Assembly: GCF_001575205.1 (NCBI RefSeq)
Contig: NZ_LSRE01000013.1
Span: 183,828-247,827, forward strand
DNA length: 64,000 nt
Reading direction: 5' to 3'
Source: Tsukamurella pseudospumae
GTDB lineage: Bacteria; Actinomycetota; Actinomycetes; Mycobacteriales; Mycobacteriaceae
Numbering within the stretch: position 1 is the stretch's first letter; every line of letters begins with the position of its first letter. The notes below the pieces were generated by a model that saw nothing but the letters and a program-made list of their open reading frames with translations, did no database searches and had not been told where the DNA came from. Below, piece after piece: positions 17,366-26,255 of this stretch. A program made the position numbers and the translations under genes.

Positions 17366-17995
17366 CTAGATGCGGCTGAGCAGGATCCCGCCCAGGGCGA
17401 CGGGACCGGAGACGACGACGAGGGAGTGCGGCAGGAAGGCGGGGAACAGCACCTCGACCACGACCAACGGGCCGAACACGAGCCGGACGGTGCCGAACAC
17501 ACGCCGTAGTTCGGCCGACCCCAGACGGAGCAGCGGAATGTCCATCGGCCGCGTGCGGGTCAGCTGATGGAACCAGAGCAGATGCACGACGATGACGAGA
17601 ACGACGAGCAGGGTCGGGTCGGCGCCCTGTCGCAGTCCGACGATCAGGCCCGCGCACGCGGCGATGAAGGCGATCGTGCCGTCCGCGGCGAGGATCCAGC
17701 GGGAGAGCCTCGCGCGATACGCGTCCGCGGCCGCGCGGGTCGACGACGAGCCGACGGGGACCGCCACGCCGGCGTCGAGCGCTGCAGGGGGGTCGAGTGC
17801 GACCGGGATGTCGAGGGTCGTTACCAGCGGGTCCACGGTGGACTGCGGTGCCGGGGCGCTCGGGCGGACGGCCTCGGGGACCTCCGGCACCGTCGAGGGC
17901 GCGGGCAGCGGGGCGGCGTCGGGCGCGGGGGCGATGAGGGTGGTGAGCACGGTGGCTCGCGGCGCACGCGCGTCGGTCCAGGTGTCGATCGACAT
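17366..17995 (-). pseudogene. N-terminal membrane domain of the split sugar transferase
   Basis: About 209 residues ending at TAG (17366-17368). A Pro/Ala-rich cytoplasmic leader of about 95 residues is followed by the four-helix region normal for WbaP/EpsE-type transferases (ILAADGTIAFIAACAGLIVG, LLVVLVIVVHLLWF, VFGPLVVVEVLFPAF and VVVSGPVALGGILLSRI). Beyond the TAG the same frame runs on as FRRRLGR into the middle domain. In relatives an aromatic residue, often Trp, stands near this point, so a TGG to TAG change would explain the split. The start is set at ATG 17995; a GTG at 18058 is possible. Confidence 0.7.
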
Positions 17996-18448
17996 GTCCC
18001 GCCTCTCCGAATCAGGTGCCGGGGCACGCCACGGTGCGAATACCTCGTCGGCAATCACAATCGGCGATCAATGCCATTGCAACTGTGAATTACCAGCGAG
18101 GACGCGCCGACACCCGGCCCTCACGCCGCACCGGGTTCGGTGCGCCGCGACGAGGCGCGAAGCCCCGGGGGACGCCGCACCCTCCACCCGCAGGACGAGG
18201 GCGGCGACGAGGCCGAAGCGCTGATACTCCGCTGTTGACGGTGCATGCGTCCGCCTACCGACCTCGACCCTCCGGCGTCCGGACCGCCGGTTCTCGACGG
18301 TGGACGGAGACGGATTCGAGTGACTGTCGTTAGCCACCGTAGACGTTCAGAATTGCGATCGCAACATCAATAGCCATTTGCAACCAGAAAAGTCTGAGAG
18401 ACTATGCTCAGATCCCGAAGCGCCCCGTCGACAGTTACGGAATCCATC
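17996..18448. other. long intergenic region between divergent exopolysaccharide units
   Basis: 453 bases without a convincing gene. The ends are AT-richer than the middle. A near-repeat occurs twice in the same orientation about 300 bases apart: 18067-18083 (ATCAATGCCATTGCAAC) and 18366-18384, the same sequence with two one-base insertions. The perfect palindrome TTGCGATCGCAA lies at 18353-18364. Possible promoters are TTGCAA (18378-18383) with TATGCT (18403-18408) towards the plus-strand unit, spacing 19, and on the minus strand TTGCAA (18082-18077) with TGTGAT (18059-18054), spacing 17. The GC-rich middle shows nothing recognisable. Confidence 0.5.
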
Positions 18449-19696
18449 ATGCAGTGCCGTTTGTGCGGTTCGTCGCGACTGCGGAGTGTGGTCGATCTCG
18501 GAGCCACACCGCCCTGTGAGAAGTTCCTCACGGCGGACGAGCTCGACCTGCCGGAGCCGACCTATCCGCTGCACCTGCGGATCTGCGAGGAGTGCCTCCT
18601 GCTCCAGATCCCCGCCCTGATCATCCCGGAGGAGACCTTCTCGGAGTACGCGTACTTCTCGTCGTTCTCCGCCAGCTGGGTCGACCACGCACGGCGCTTC
18701 GTCGAGACGTCCATCGACCGGCTGGGGCTCGACGCCGACAGCCTCGTCGTCGAGGTCGCCAGCAACGACGGCTACCTGCTGCAGCACGCGGTCGCCGCCG
18801 GTGTCCCGTGCTTGGGCATCGAACCCTCGGTCAACGTCGGCGAGGCCGCCCGCGAGCGCGGGGTCCCGACGGTGACCGCCTTCCTCGGCCCGGAGACCGC
18901 CGCGGCGGTGCGCGCCGAACACGGCCCCGCAGATCTCGTGGTCGCCAACAACGTCTACGCCCACATCCCGGACCTGCTGGGCTTCACGCAGGGCCTGCGC
19001 GGGCTCCTGGCCGACGACGGCTGGCTGAGCATCGAGGTGCACCACGCGCTTCCTCTCGTCGCCGAGGGCCAGTTCGACACGATCTATCACGAGCACTTCC
19101 AGTACTACTCGGTGCTGACGGCGCAGCGCGCGCTCGCGACCGCGGGGCTGACCGTCGTCGACGTCGAGACGATCCCCACGCACGGCGGCTCGATCCGCGT
19201 CTGGGCGCGGCCGGACGGGGTGGCGCAGGCACCGTCGGACCGGGTGCGCGCGGTGCTGCGCGCCGAGGAGGAGGCGGGCCTGCACGACCTCGCCGGGTAC
19301 GCGGGCGTGCAGGCGCTGGCCGAGCGCGCGCGGCAGGACCTGCTGCGCTTCCTGCTCGAGCGCCGCGCCGAGGGCAAGCGGATCGCGGGCTACGGCGCGC
19401 CCGGTAAGGGCAACACCCTGCTGAACTACTGCGGCATCCGGACCGACCTGCTCGAGTACACCGTGGACCGGAACCCGTACAAGCACGGCCGGTTCACGCC
19501 CGGCGCGCGGATCCCGATCCACGAGCCCGAGCGCCTCGACTCGGATCGCCCGGACGTCGTGGTGGTCCTGCCGTGGAACCTCGAGACCGAGATCACCGAG
19601 CAGCTACGGCATCTCGTCGATGCCGGCACCGAGCTGGTCTATCCGATGCCCCACCTGCACGCCGCGCGGCCGCACGCCGCAGTCACGGAGGTCTGA
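18449..19696 (+). CDS. class I SAM-dependent sugar C-methyltransferase
   Basis: 415 residues of the three-part family seen in deoxysugar C-methylation (TylCIII/NovU type). The N-terminal zinc-binding domain has CRLC and CEEC. The central SAM domain has VVEVASNDGYLL as motif I and DLVVANNVYAHIPD later. IYHEHFQYYS carries the catalytic Glu-His pair, and the C-terminal domain has IAGYGAPGKGNTLLNY. It would place a methyl on a nucleotide-linked keto-deoxysugar. The ATG at 18449 starts immediately before the zinc motif, as in relatives; an ATG at 18404 is in frame but adds untypical residues. Confidence 0.85.
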   Translation: MQCRLCGSSRLRSVVDLGATPPCEKFLTADELDLPEPTYPLHLRICEECLLLQIPALIIPEETFSEYAYFSSFSASWVDHARRFVETSIDRLGLDADSLVVEVASNDGYLLQHAVAAGVPCLGIEPSVNVGEAARERGVPTVTAFLGPETAAAVRAEHGPADLVVANNVYAHIPDLLGFTQGLRGLLADDGWLSIEVHHALPLVAEGQFDTIYHEHFQYYSVLTAQRALATAGLTVVDVETIPTHGGSIRVWARPDGVAQAPSDRVRAVLRAEEEAGLHDLAGYAGVQALAERARQDLLRFLLERRAEGKRIAGYGAPGKGNTLLNYCGIRTDLLEYTVDRNPYKHGRFTPGARIPIHEPERLDSDRPDVVVVLPWNLETEITEQLRHLVDAGTELVYPMPHLHAARPHAAVTEV

Positions 19697-19697
19697 G

Positions 19698-20483
19698 ATG
19701 AAGGTCGTCCTGTTCTGCGGAGGCTACGGCATGCGCATGCGCAACGCCGCCGACGACGCGGTGCCCAAGCCCATGCAGCTCGTCGGGCCGCGACCCCTGA
19801 TCTGGCACGTCATGCGCTACTACGCGCACTACGGCCACAAGGACTTCGTCCTCTGCCTGGGCTACGGCGCCCAGCACATCAAGGACTACTTCCTGAACTA
19901 CCGCGAGACCGAGTCCAACGACTTCGTCATGCGCGGCGGCGAGGTGGAGCTGCTGTCGACCGACATGAGCGACTGGTCGATCACCTTCGTCGATACCGGG
20001 CTGGAATCGGCCATCGGAGAACGGCTCCGGCGCGCCCGCCCGTACCTCGACGGTGACGAGTACTTCCTCGCGAACTACGCCGACGTGCTGAGCGACGCCC
20101 CGATGAACGACATCATCGACCGGGTCCGCGAGACGGGATCGGCCGCCTCGATGCTCCTGGTCCCGCCGCAGTCCTCGTTCCACTGCGTGGACGTCGACGG
20201 TGCCTCGAAGGTCACCGGGATCACGCCCGTGTCCGAGTTCCCGATCTGGGAGAACGGCGGGTACTTCGTGCTCACCCAGGAGGTCTTCGACCACCTGCCG
20301 CCCGGCGGCGATCTCGTCGCCGACTCGTGCACGGCGCTGGCCAAGGAGGGGAAGCTGTTGGGCTACCAGCACCGCGGCTTCTGGAAGCCCGCCGACACCT
20401 TCAAGGAGCGCGCCGACCTCGACGCCGGCTACGCGCGCGGCGACCGGCCGTGGATGGTGTGGCAGACCCCCGTCGCGCCATGA
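19698..20483 (+). CDS. sugar-1-phosphate nucleotidyltransferase (RfbF-like)
   Basis: 261 residues. It opens with VVLFCGGYGMRM and PKPMQLVG, the G-G-x-G-x-R and K-P-M nucleotide-binding motifs of glucose-1-phosphate cytidylyltransferases. LANYADVLSD carries the metal-binding Asp, and the tail GFWKPADTFKERADLD is typical of the RfbF group. It would make the NDP-sugar for the deoxysugar cassette. It begins one base after the methyltransferase stop and overlaps the PIG-L gene by ATGA. No sugar 4,6-dehydratase is encoded in the window, so the keto-deoxysugar must be supplied from elsewhere. Confidence 0.83.
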   Translation: MKVVLFCGGYGMRMRNAADDAVPKPMQLVGPRPLIWHVMRYYAHYGHKDFVLCLGYGAQHIKDYFLNYRETESNDFVMRGGEVELLSTDMSDWSITFVDTGLESAIGERLRRARPYLDGDEYFLANYADVLSDAPMNDIIDRVRETGSAASMLLVPPQSSFHCVDVDGASKVTGITPVSEFPIWENGGYFVLTQEVFDHLPPGGDLVADSCTALAKEGKLLGYQHRGFWKPADTFKERADLDAGYARGDRPWMVWQTPVAP

Positions 20484-21133
20484 TCGACCTGTTCACCGGC
20501 CGCCTGTCCGAGATCGCGGTGCTCGGCGCGCACTGCGACGACATCGCGATCGGCATGGGCGGCACGCTCCTTCAACTGGCGGAGGCCAACCCGGGGCTGC
20601 GGGTCCGCGCGTTCATCGGTAGCGGCGCCGGCACACCCCGCGAGGCGGAGGAGCGGGCCGCCCTGGCCGCCTTCCTGCCCGAGGCGGAGCTGCACCTGAC
20701 GGTGCTGGACCTTCCGGACGGCCGGGCGCCGGCCCACTGGGAGCGCGCGAAGTCGCTGCTGTCGACGTTCCGCCGCTCCACCGAGCCCGATGTCGTGTTC
20801 GCACCGCACCGCGGCGACGCCCATCAGGACCATCGCCAGCTGGCCGAGCTGGTCCCCACCGAGTTCCGCGACCACCTGGTGCTGGGCTACGAGATCCTCA
20901 AGTGGGAGACCGACACTCCGCGGCCCACGCTGCTCAATCCGCTCTCGCCCTACGCCGCGATGGCGAAGGTGCGGCTGCTCGCGGAGCACTATCCGTCGCA
21001 GACCGCGCACGACTGGTTCGACGACGACGCCTTCCTCGGCCTGGCCCGGTTGCGCGGCATCCAGTGCCGCGCGACCTACGCCGAGGGATTCATGCTGGAG
21101 AAAGCAATCATCCGATTCGGAGGAGATCGATGA
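20480..21133 (+). CDS. PIG-L/LmbE-family deacetylase
   Basis: 217 residues. AHCDDIAIGMGG near 16-27 is the zinc-binding HxDD motif, and HRGDAHQDH near 112-120 provides the third ligand and catalytic His. Family members remove acetyl or acyl groups from amino sugars such as GlcNAc derivatives. It overlaps both neighbours by ATGA, so it belongs to the sugar cassette. It may de-N-acetylate the amino sugar made by the class III aminotransferase or the repeat unit itself (inference). Confidence 0.83.
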   Translation: MIDLFTGRLSEIAVLGAHCDDIAIGMGGTLLQLAEANPGLRVRAFIGSGAGTPREAEERAALAAFLPEAELHLTVLDLPDGRAPAHWERAKSLLSTFRRSTEPDVVFAPHRGDAHQDHRQLAELVPTEFRDHLVLGYEILKWETDTPRPTLLNPLSPYAAMAKVRLLAEHYPSQTAHDWFDDDAFLGLARLRGIQCRATYAEGFMLEKAIIRFGGDR

Positions 21134-22146
21134 AGGTCCTGCTCACGGGCAGCCAGGGGTATCTGGGCACGGTCATGGCGCCGGTCCTGCGCGCCGAGGG
21201 GCACGAGGTGACGGGCCTCGACTCGGGCCTGTTCGCCGACCGCGTGCTCGGCCCGGCGGTGGACGACCCGCCGACGCTGACCACGGACCTGCGCGACGTG
21301 ACGGTCGAGGAGCTCCAGGGTTTCGATGCGGTGATCCACCTCGCGGCCCTGTCGAACGATCCACTCGGCTCGCTCGCGCCGGAGATCACCTACGACATCA
21401 ACCACTCGGCGTCGAGCCGGCTGGCACGGCTGGCGAAGGAGGCGGGCGTCTCCCGCTTCCTGTACGCCTCGACGTGCTCGGTGTACGGCGCCGCGGGCGA
21501 GGGTCTCGTCGACGAGGAGGCGCCGCTCAACCCGATCACCCCGTACGCGATCAGCAAGGTGCGGGTCGAGGACGACGCGGCCGCGCTCGCCGATGCCGAC
21601 TTCACCCCTGTCTTCCTGCGCAACGCCACCGCCTTCGGCTTCTCGCCCCGCCTGCGCGCGGACATCGTCCTCAACAACCTCATGGGCTACGCCGTGCTGA
21701 CCGGCGAGGTGCTCGTGCTCTCGGACGGCACGCCGTGGCGACCGCTGGTGCACGCGCAGGACATCGCGCGGGCCTTCGCCGTCTGCCTCACCGCGCCGAA
21801 GGAGACGGTCTCGGCGCGCGCCTACAACGTGGGCACGGAGGCCAACAACGTGACGGTCGCGCAGATCGCGCAGTCCGTGGTCGACGTAGTCCCCGGCGCC
21901 GCCGTGCGGATCACCGGCGAGGCCGGCAACGACCCGCGCTCGTACCGCGTCGACTTCTCCCGTGCCCGTGGCGAACTGGGCTTCGAGGCGCAGTGGACGG
22001 TGCCCGACGGCGCCGCGGAGCTGCACAAGGCGTACACCGAGTACGGGCTCACGGAGCACTCCTTCCACCAGGACTTCACGCGGCTCGCGGTGCTCAAGGG
22101 CCTGCAGGCCGGCGGTGCGATCGACGGATCGATGCGTCGTCGATGA
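21130..22146 (+). CDS. NAD-dependent sugar epimerase/dehydratase (extended SDR)
   Basis: 338 residues. VLLTGSQGYLG is the N-terminal TGxxGxxG NAD motif, YASTCSVYG holds the conserved Ser region and YAISK (about 140) the catalytic Tyr-Lys pair. AGGAG stands just before the ATG, which overlaps the PIG-L stop (ATGA). It is likely a 4-ketoreductase or epimerase acting on the C-methylated nucleotide sugar. It is the last gene of the first plus-strand run and meets rfbC head to tail with an eight-base gap. Confidence 0.83.
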   Translation: MKVLLTGSQGYLGTVMAPVLRAEGHEVTGLDSGLFADRVLGPAVDDPPTLTTDLRDVTVEELQGFDAVIHLAALSNDPLGSLAPEITYDINHSASSRLARLAKEAGVSRFLYASTCSVYGAAGEGLVDEEAPLNPITPYAISKVRVEDDAAALADADFTPVFLRNATAFGFSPRLRADIVLNNLMGYAVLTGEVLVLSDGTPWRPLVHAQDIARAFAVCLTAPKETVSARAYNVGTEANNVTVAQIAQSVVDVVPGAAVRITGEAGNDPRSYRVDFSRARGELGFEAQWTVPDGAAELHKAYTEYGLTEHSFHQDFTRLAVLKGLQAGGAIDGSMRRR

Positions 22147-22154
22147 CGGTGCGC

Positions 22155-22709
22155 TCAGCCCAGCCGCGACCGCAGGTCGGCCCACGAGCCGGCCGCGCGG
22201 TCGCGGGGCGAGACGATCGACGTCGTGAGCGGCCAGTCGAGCGCCAGGTCGGGGTCGGCGTGGTGCACCGCGAGGTCCTCGGCGGGGTCGTGCGGCCGGT
22301 CGATCCGGTAGCACACGTCCGCCACGTCGGTCAGGGCCTGGAACCCGTGCAGGAAGCCCGGCGGCACGTACAGGGTGTGGAACTCGATGTCGTCCAGCCG
22401 GAAGGCCTGCGATCGACCGAAGGTCGGCGAGTGCGGCCGCGCGTCCACCAGCACGTCATGCACCGCACCTCGGGCGCTGCGCACCAGCTTCGCCTCGCCG
22501 CGCCCGGACCGGCCGTGCATCCCGCGCAGCACGCCGCGCACGGACCGCGACTGCGAGTCCTGCACGAATCGCGCTGCGGCACCGTCCTCCCCGAGGTGCG
22601 CGTCGAAGACCTCCGCGTCGAACGTGCGGGTGAACAGGCCCCGGTCGTCGACGTGCGGCACGGGGACGAACAGGACCACATCGGCGAGCTCGGTCTCACG
22701 GATCTGCAT
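22155..22709 (-). CDS. rfbC: dTDP-4-dehydrorhamnose 3,5-epimerase-like protein
   Basis: 184 residues, a RmlC-type cupin. RGMHGRSGRGEAKLVRSARG carries the active-site His and substrate-binding Lys, VHDVLVDARPHSPTFG follows as in RmlC, and VCYRIDRPHDP is the later active-site strand. It epimerises a 4-keto-6-deoxysugar at C3 and/or C5. Only 14 bases separate its ATG from the divergent methyltransferase gene, so the two promoters must overlap or lie within the genes. It is the only cassette member on the minus strand. Confidence 0.83.
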   Translation of the reverse strand: MQIRETELADVVLFVPVPHVDDRGLFTRTFDAEVFDAHLGEDGAAARFVQDSQSRSVRGVLRGMHGRSGRGEAKLVRSARGAVHDVLVDARPHSPTFGRSQAFRLDDIEFHTLYVPPGFLHGFQALTDVADVCYRIDRPHDPAEDLAVHHADPDLALDWPLTTSIVSPRDRAAGSWADLRSRLG

Positions 22710-22723
22710 GGGAGTACTGTGCC

Positions 22724-23827
22724 ATGATCTCGTCCCGCACGTGCCGCGGCTGCGGCTCCCCCGACCTGACCCGGGTGCTCGACCTGGGCCGGGTGCCCGC
22801 GGCGGACCTGTTCCCGCCCGCCGATTCCCCGGTCTCCCCGGACGAGTCCGCGCACCCGTCGGCCATGGACCTGTGCGGCGACTGCGGTCTCGCGCAGCTC
22901 GCCGACGACGACACCGTCGCCGACGAGCCGCGGGGCGTGGAGCCCCGCGCCCTGCGCGAGCAGGCCGCGGACGCGGTGAACCGGGTGGCGGCCGCCGGGC
23001 TGTTGGCCGGTTCGACGGTGCGCGAGTTCGGGAGTCCGCACGGCGGGACCTGGCTCCCACTGCTGGCGGACCGGGGGTTCGCCGTCACCGACGATGAGGC
23101 GCCCGCGGATGTCGTGCTCGACTGCTTCGGCATCATGCATGAGCCCGACCAACGCGCTGCCTTCGCGGCGCGGGCGGCCGCCGTCGCACCCGGCGGCGTT
23201 CTCCTCCTGCAGTATCAGCCCCTCGGATCGATCGTCGCGCACCGGCAGTGGACAGCGCTGCGGCACGGCCACTTCGGCTACTACACGCTCTCCGCGCTGC
23301 TGCGACTACTCGGGGATGCCGGTCTGGAGCCGTTGCGCGCCTTCGAGTTCGACCTCTACGGAGGCACCGTACTGCTCGCCATCCGGCACAGCGGGGCCGC
23401 GCCGACCCACCGCAGCGCCGGCGTCGAGCGGATCCTGCGGGACGAACGCACCGCACGCCTGACGGAGCCCGAGGGCCTCCGCCCACTGGCCGACGCGCCG
23501 CGCGAACAGGCTCGCGCCCTGCGGAACTGGGTCGACCGCGCCGCGGCCGGCGGTGAGACCGTTGCGGCGTACGGCGCCGCCTCCCGCGCCGTCGCGCTGT
23601 TCGCCCTGGCCGGGTTGGATCGCAGCAGGATGTCCTGCATCGCCGACGCCTCGCCCACCAAGCAGGGCCGCCGCATGCCCGGCACCGACGTGCCGATCGT
23701 CGCGCCCGAGGCGCTCGACGCAACCACGGGCCCCGTGTTCCTGACCCTGCCGGACCTCTACGACGAGATCACCGAGGCGTACCCCGCGCTGCGCGGGCGC
23801 CTGGTGACGGAGGACGAACTGTCGTGA
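22724..23827 (+). CDS. C-methyltransferase homologue with altered SAM motif
   Basis: 367 residues with the same domain plan as the gene at 18449: N-terminal CRGC and CGDC zinc pairs, a middle domain and the C-terminal AAYGAASRAVALFAL segment. Motif I is changed to VREFGSPHGGTWLPLL, without the usual E-x-x-S-N-D-G. The catalytic HEHxxYY region reads HGHFGYY, so the Glu is Gly. It may be an inactive or repurposed paralogue, or may use a different acceptor. Its stop overlaps the aminotransferase start by GTGA. Confidence 0.75.
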   Translation: MISSRTCRGCGSPDLTRVLDLGRVPAADLFPPADSPVSPDESAHPSAMDLCGDCGLAQLADDDTVADEPRGVEPRALREQAADAVNRVAAAGLLAGSTVREFGSPHGGTWLPLLADRGFAVTDDEAPADVVLDCFGIMHEPDQRAAFAARAAAVAPGGVLLLQYQPLGSIVAHRQWTALRHGHFGYYTLSALLRLLGDAGLEPLRAFEFDLYGGTVLLAIRHSGAAPTHRSAGVERILRDERTARLTEPEGLRPLADAPREQARALRNWVDRAAAGGETVAAYGAASRAVALFALAGLDRSRMSCIADASPTKQGRRMPGTDVPIVAPEALDATTGPVFLTLPDLYDEITEAYPALRGRLVTEDELS

Positions 23828-25176
23828 CCGAGCCCGTCTTCGACGAGTCCCGCCGCCTGCAGGACCGCCTGCACGCCCTCGTGCCGGGCGGCGCGCACAC
23901 CTACGCCCGCGGCGCGGACCAGTACCCCGAGTTCATGCCGCCGGTGCTCGTCCGCGGCAGCGGCGCACGCGTCTGGGACGCCGACGGCAACGAGTACGTC
24001 GAGTACGGCATGGGCCTGCGCGCCGTGACCCTGGGCCACGGCTACGCCCCGGTCGTCGACGCCGTCCGATCGGTCCTCGACGCCGGCGTCAACTTCAGCC
24101 GCCCGACGGTGACGGAACTCGCCGCCGCCGAGGACTTCCTGGACCTCGTGCCCACCGCGGAGATGGTGAAGTTCGCCAAGAACGGGTCCGACGCCACCAC
24201 CGCCGCCCTGCGCCTGGCGCGCGCCGTCACCGGCCGCGACCTGGTCGCCGTCTGCGAGCAGCCCTTCTTCTCGGTGGACGACTGGTTCATCGGCGCCACC
24301 GACATGAACGCCGGAATCCCGGCGGCCACCAGCGATCTCACAGTGCGCTTCGGCTACAACGACGCGGCATCCCTGCGCGCCCGGTTCGCGGAGCACCAGG
24401 GACGCATCGCCGCCGTCTTCCTGGAAGCTGCGACCGCGCTCGCCGAGCCGGAACCCGGTTTCCTGGAGGAGGTCCGGGCACTGTGCGACGAGCACGGCGC
24501 GCTGCTCGTCTTCGACGAGATGATCACCGGCTTCCGCTGGTCGCCGCACGGGGCGCAGTCGGTCTACGGCGTCACTCCCGACCTGTCCTGCTGGGGCAAG
24601 GCCATGGGCAACGGCTTCCCGATCGCCGCGCTCGCCGGCAAGCGCGAGTTCATGGAGCTCGGCGGACTGAACACGGACGCCGACCGGGTGTTCCTGCTGT
24701 CCACCACGCACGGGCCGGAGTCGATGTCGCTCACCGCCTTCCGCGCCGTGGCCCGCGCTTATCGGGAGACGGACCCGGTGAGTGCGATGGAACGCGCAGG
24801 CCGCCGCCTGGCGGACGGCGTGAACGCGGCAGCCGCGGCGGCGGGCGTGGGTGACGCGGTCGCCGCGATCGGCAGGCCCTCGTGCCTGGTGTTCACCACA
24901 CGCGACGCCGACGGCGCACCGTCGCAGGCGTTCCGCACCCTGTTCCTGCAGGAACTGCTGCGCCGCGGCGTACTGGGCCAGTCCTTCGTCGTCTCCGCCG
25001 CGCACACCGACGCCGACATCGACCACACCATCCGCGCGGCCGCCGGCGCGCTGACGGTGTACCGGCAGGCGCTCGAGGCGGGCACCGTCGACGGGCTCCT
25101 CCAGGGTCGCCCCGTGGCACCCGCGCTGCGCCGCACCGCCGCGCCGCGGCGCCTGCCCGGCGGAGCCGCCCGGTGA
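23824..25176 (+). CDS. class III aminotransferase (glutamate-1-semialdehyde aminomutase-like)
   Basis: 450 residues, PLP fold type I. FAKNGSDATTAALRLARA near 118 binds the phosphate, LLVFDEMITGFRW near 229 carries the PLP Asp, and the Schiff-base Lys is in LSCWGKAMGNGFPIAALAG near 260. Although closest in style to HemL, its place between a C-methyltransferase and a glycosyltransferase, linked by GTGA overlaps on both sides, argues for transamination of a keto sugar or a small decorating acid and not for haem synthesis. The substrate is unknown. Confidence 0.8.
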   Translation: MTEPVFDESRRLQDRLHALVPGGAHTYARGADQYPEFMPPVLVRGSGARVWDADGNEYVEYGMGLRAVTLGHGYAPVVDAVRSVLDAGVNFSRPTVTELAAAEDFLDLVPTAEMVKFAKNGSDATTAALRLARAVTGRDLVAVCEQPFFSVDDWFIGATDMNAGIPAATSDLTVRFGYNDAASLRARFAEHQGRIAAVFLEAATALAEPEPGFLEEVRALCDEHGALLVFDEMITGFRWSPHGAQSVYGVTPDLSCWGKAMGNGFPIAALAGKREFMELGGLNTDADRVFLLSTTHGPESMSLTAFRAVARAYRETDPVSAMERAGRRLADGVNAAAAAAGVGDAVAAIGRPSCLVFTTRDADGAPSQAFRTLFLQELLRRGVLGQSFVVSAAHTDADIDHTIRAAAGALTVYRQALEAGTVDGLLQGRPVAPALRRTAAPRRLPGGAAR

Positions 25177-26255
25177 CGCCACCGATCCGGGTCCTCGTCG
25201 TGGGCCCCGCGCCGCCCGGCCCGACGAGCCGGGGCGGCATGGCCACCGTCATCGGGCACATGGCCGCGATCACCGACCCGGGCATCGAGGTACGACTGCT
25301 CACCACCTACGTCGACGCGCCCACCGCGAAACGGATCCGGGTGGGACTGGCGGGCATGGCGCGCGGCACCGTCGCCGTCGCGCGCGGCGATGCGGACGTC
25401 CTGCACGTGCACCTCTCACACGGGGGCAGCGTGCTGCGCAAGGCCCCGCTGCTGTGGGCGGCGCGCCTGCGCGGCGTTCCGGCGGTCGTGCACGGGCACA
25501 GCTTCGATTTCGGCGGTTGGATGGCCCGGCTGCCCGCCCCCGCTCGGTCCCTCGTCCGGGCGGCGCTGCCGGCCGACCACTGGCTGGTTCTGGGCGCGGG
25601 CCTCGCCGTCGAGTACGCCGCGGCACTGCGGCTCGACCCCGCGCGGGTCGAGGTGCTCTACAACCCCGTCCCCCCGGCCGCACTCGACGCTTCCGCACCC
25701 GGGCCCGACGGTGCCGCGAGGGTCGAGGTGCTCGCCCTCGGCCGGCTCGGCGTGCGCAAGGGCAGCTACGACCTGATCTCCGCGATCGCGGAACTCGAAC
25801 CGGCCGTGCGGGACCTGCTGCACGTCACGCTCGCCGGCGACGGCGAGGTCACGCAGGTGCGGGCTGCCGCGGAGCCCCTCGGCGCGGCGGTGACGGTGCG
25901 GGACTGGGCCGGCCCCGCCGAGCGCGACGAGCTGCTCGCCGCGGCCGAGGTCCTCGCCCTGCCCAGCTACGACGAGGGCCTGCCGATGGCCCTGCTCGAG
26001 GCGATGGCCGCCGGCCTGGTGCCGCTGACCACTCCCGTCGGCGGCATCCCGGAGGCCGTTGTCGACGGCCGCGACGGGCTGCTCGTGCCGCCGGGCGACG
26101 TGCCCGCGCTCGCCGCGGCGTTGACCCGTCTCGTCGAGGATCCCGCTCTGCGGCGACGGCTGTCCGACGGTGCCCGCGCTCGCGCCGCCGACTTCGATAT
26201 CGCCGAGTGGCACGACCGGCTCAGCGCGCTGTGGACCTCGCTCGCGCGGCGATGA
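25173..26255 (+). CDS. GT4-family glycosyltransferase
   Basis: 360 residues starting at GTG 25173 (GTGA overlap with the aminotransferase). It has a GT-B fold. The N-terminal glycine loop SRGGMATVIGHM is followed by DVLHVHLSHGGS. In the C-terminal domain come VEVLALGRLGVRKGSYDL, then LPSYDEGLPMALLEAMAAG with the E-x7-E nucleotide-sugar motif. It would add one sugar to the lipid-linked repeat unit in the cytoplasm. Its last 35 bases overlap the 3' end of the convergent glycosyltransferase gene. Confidence 0.85.
   Translation: MTPPIRVLVVGPAPPGPTSRGGMATVIGHMAAITDPGIEVRLLTTYVDAPTAKRIRVGLAGMARGTVAVARGDADVLHVHLSHGGSVLRKAPLLWAARLRGVPAVVHGHSFDFGGWMARLPAPARSLVRAALPADHWLVLGAGLAVEYAAALRLDPARVEVLYNPVPPAALDASAPGPDGAARVEVLALGRLGVRKGSYDLISAIAELEPAVRDLLHVTLAGDGEVTQVRAAAEPLGAAVTVRDWAGPAERDELLAAAEVLALPSYDEGLPMALLEAMAAGLVPLTTPVGGIPEAVVDGRDGLLVPPGDVPALAAALTRLVEDPALRRRLSDGARARAADFDIAEWHDRLSALWTSLARR

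Noticed and set aside
18068..18337. Possible small gene in the region before the C-methyltransferase
   Set aside because: The frame has no ribosome site, no recognisable domain and a composition like neighbouring shadows.
23824..25176. Assignment as haem-pathway hemL
   Set aside because: No other tetrapyrrole gene is nearby, and it is translationally coupled to sugar-modifying and glycosyltransferase genes. A sugar or side-chain aminotransferase is more likely.
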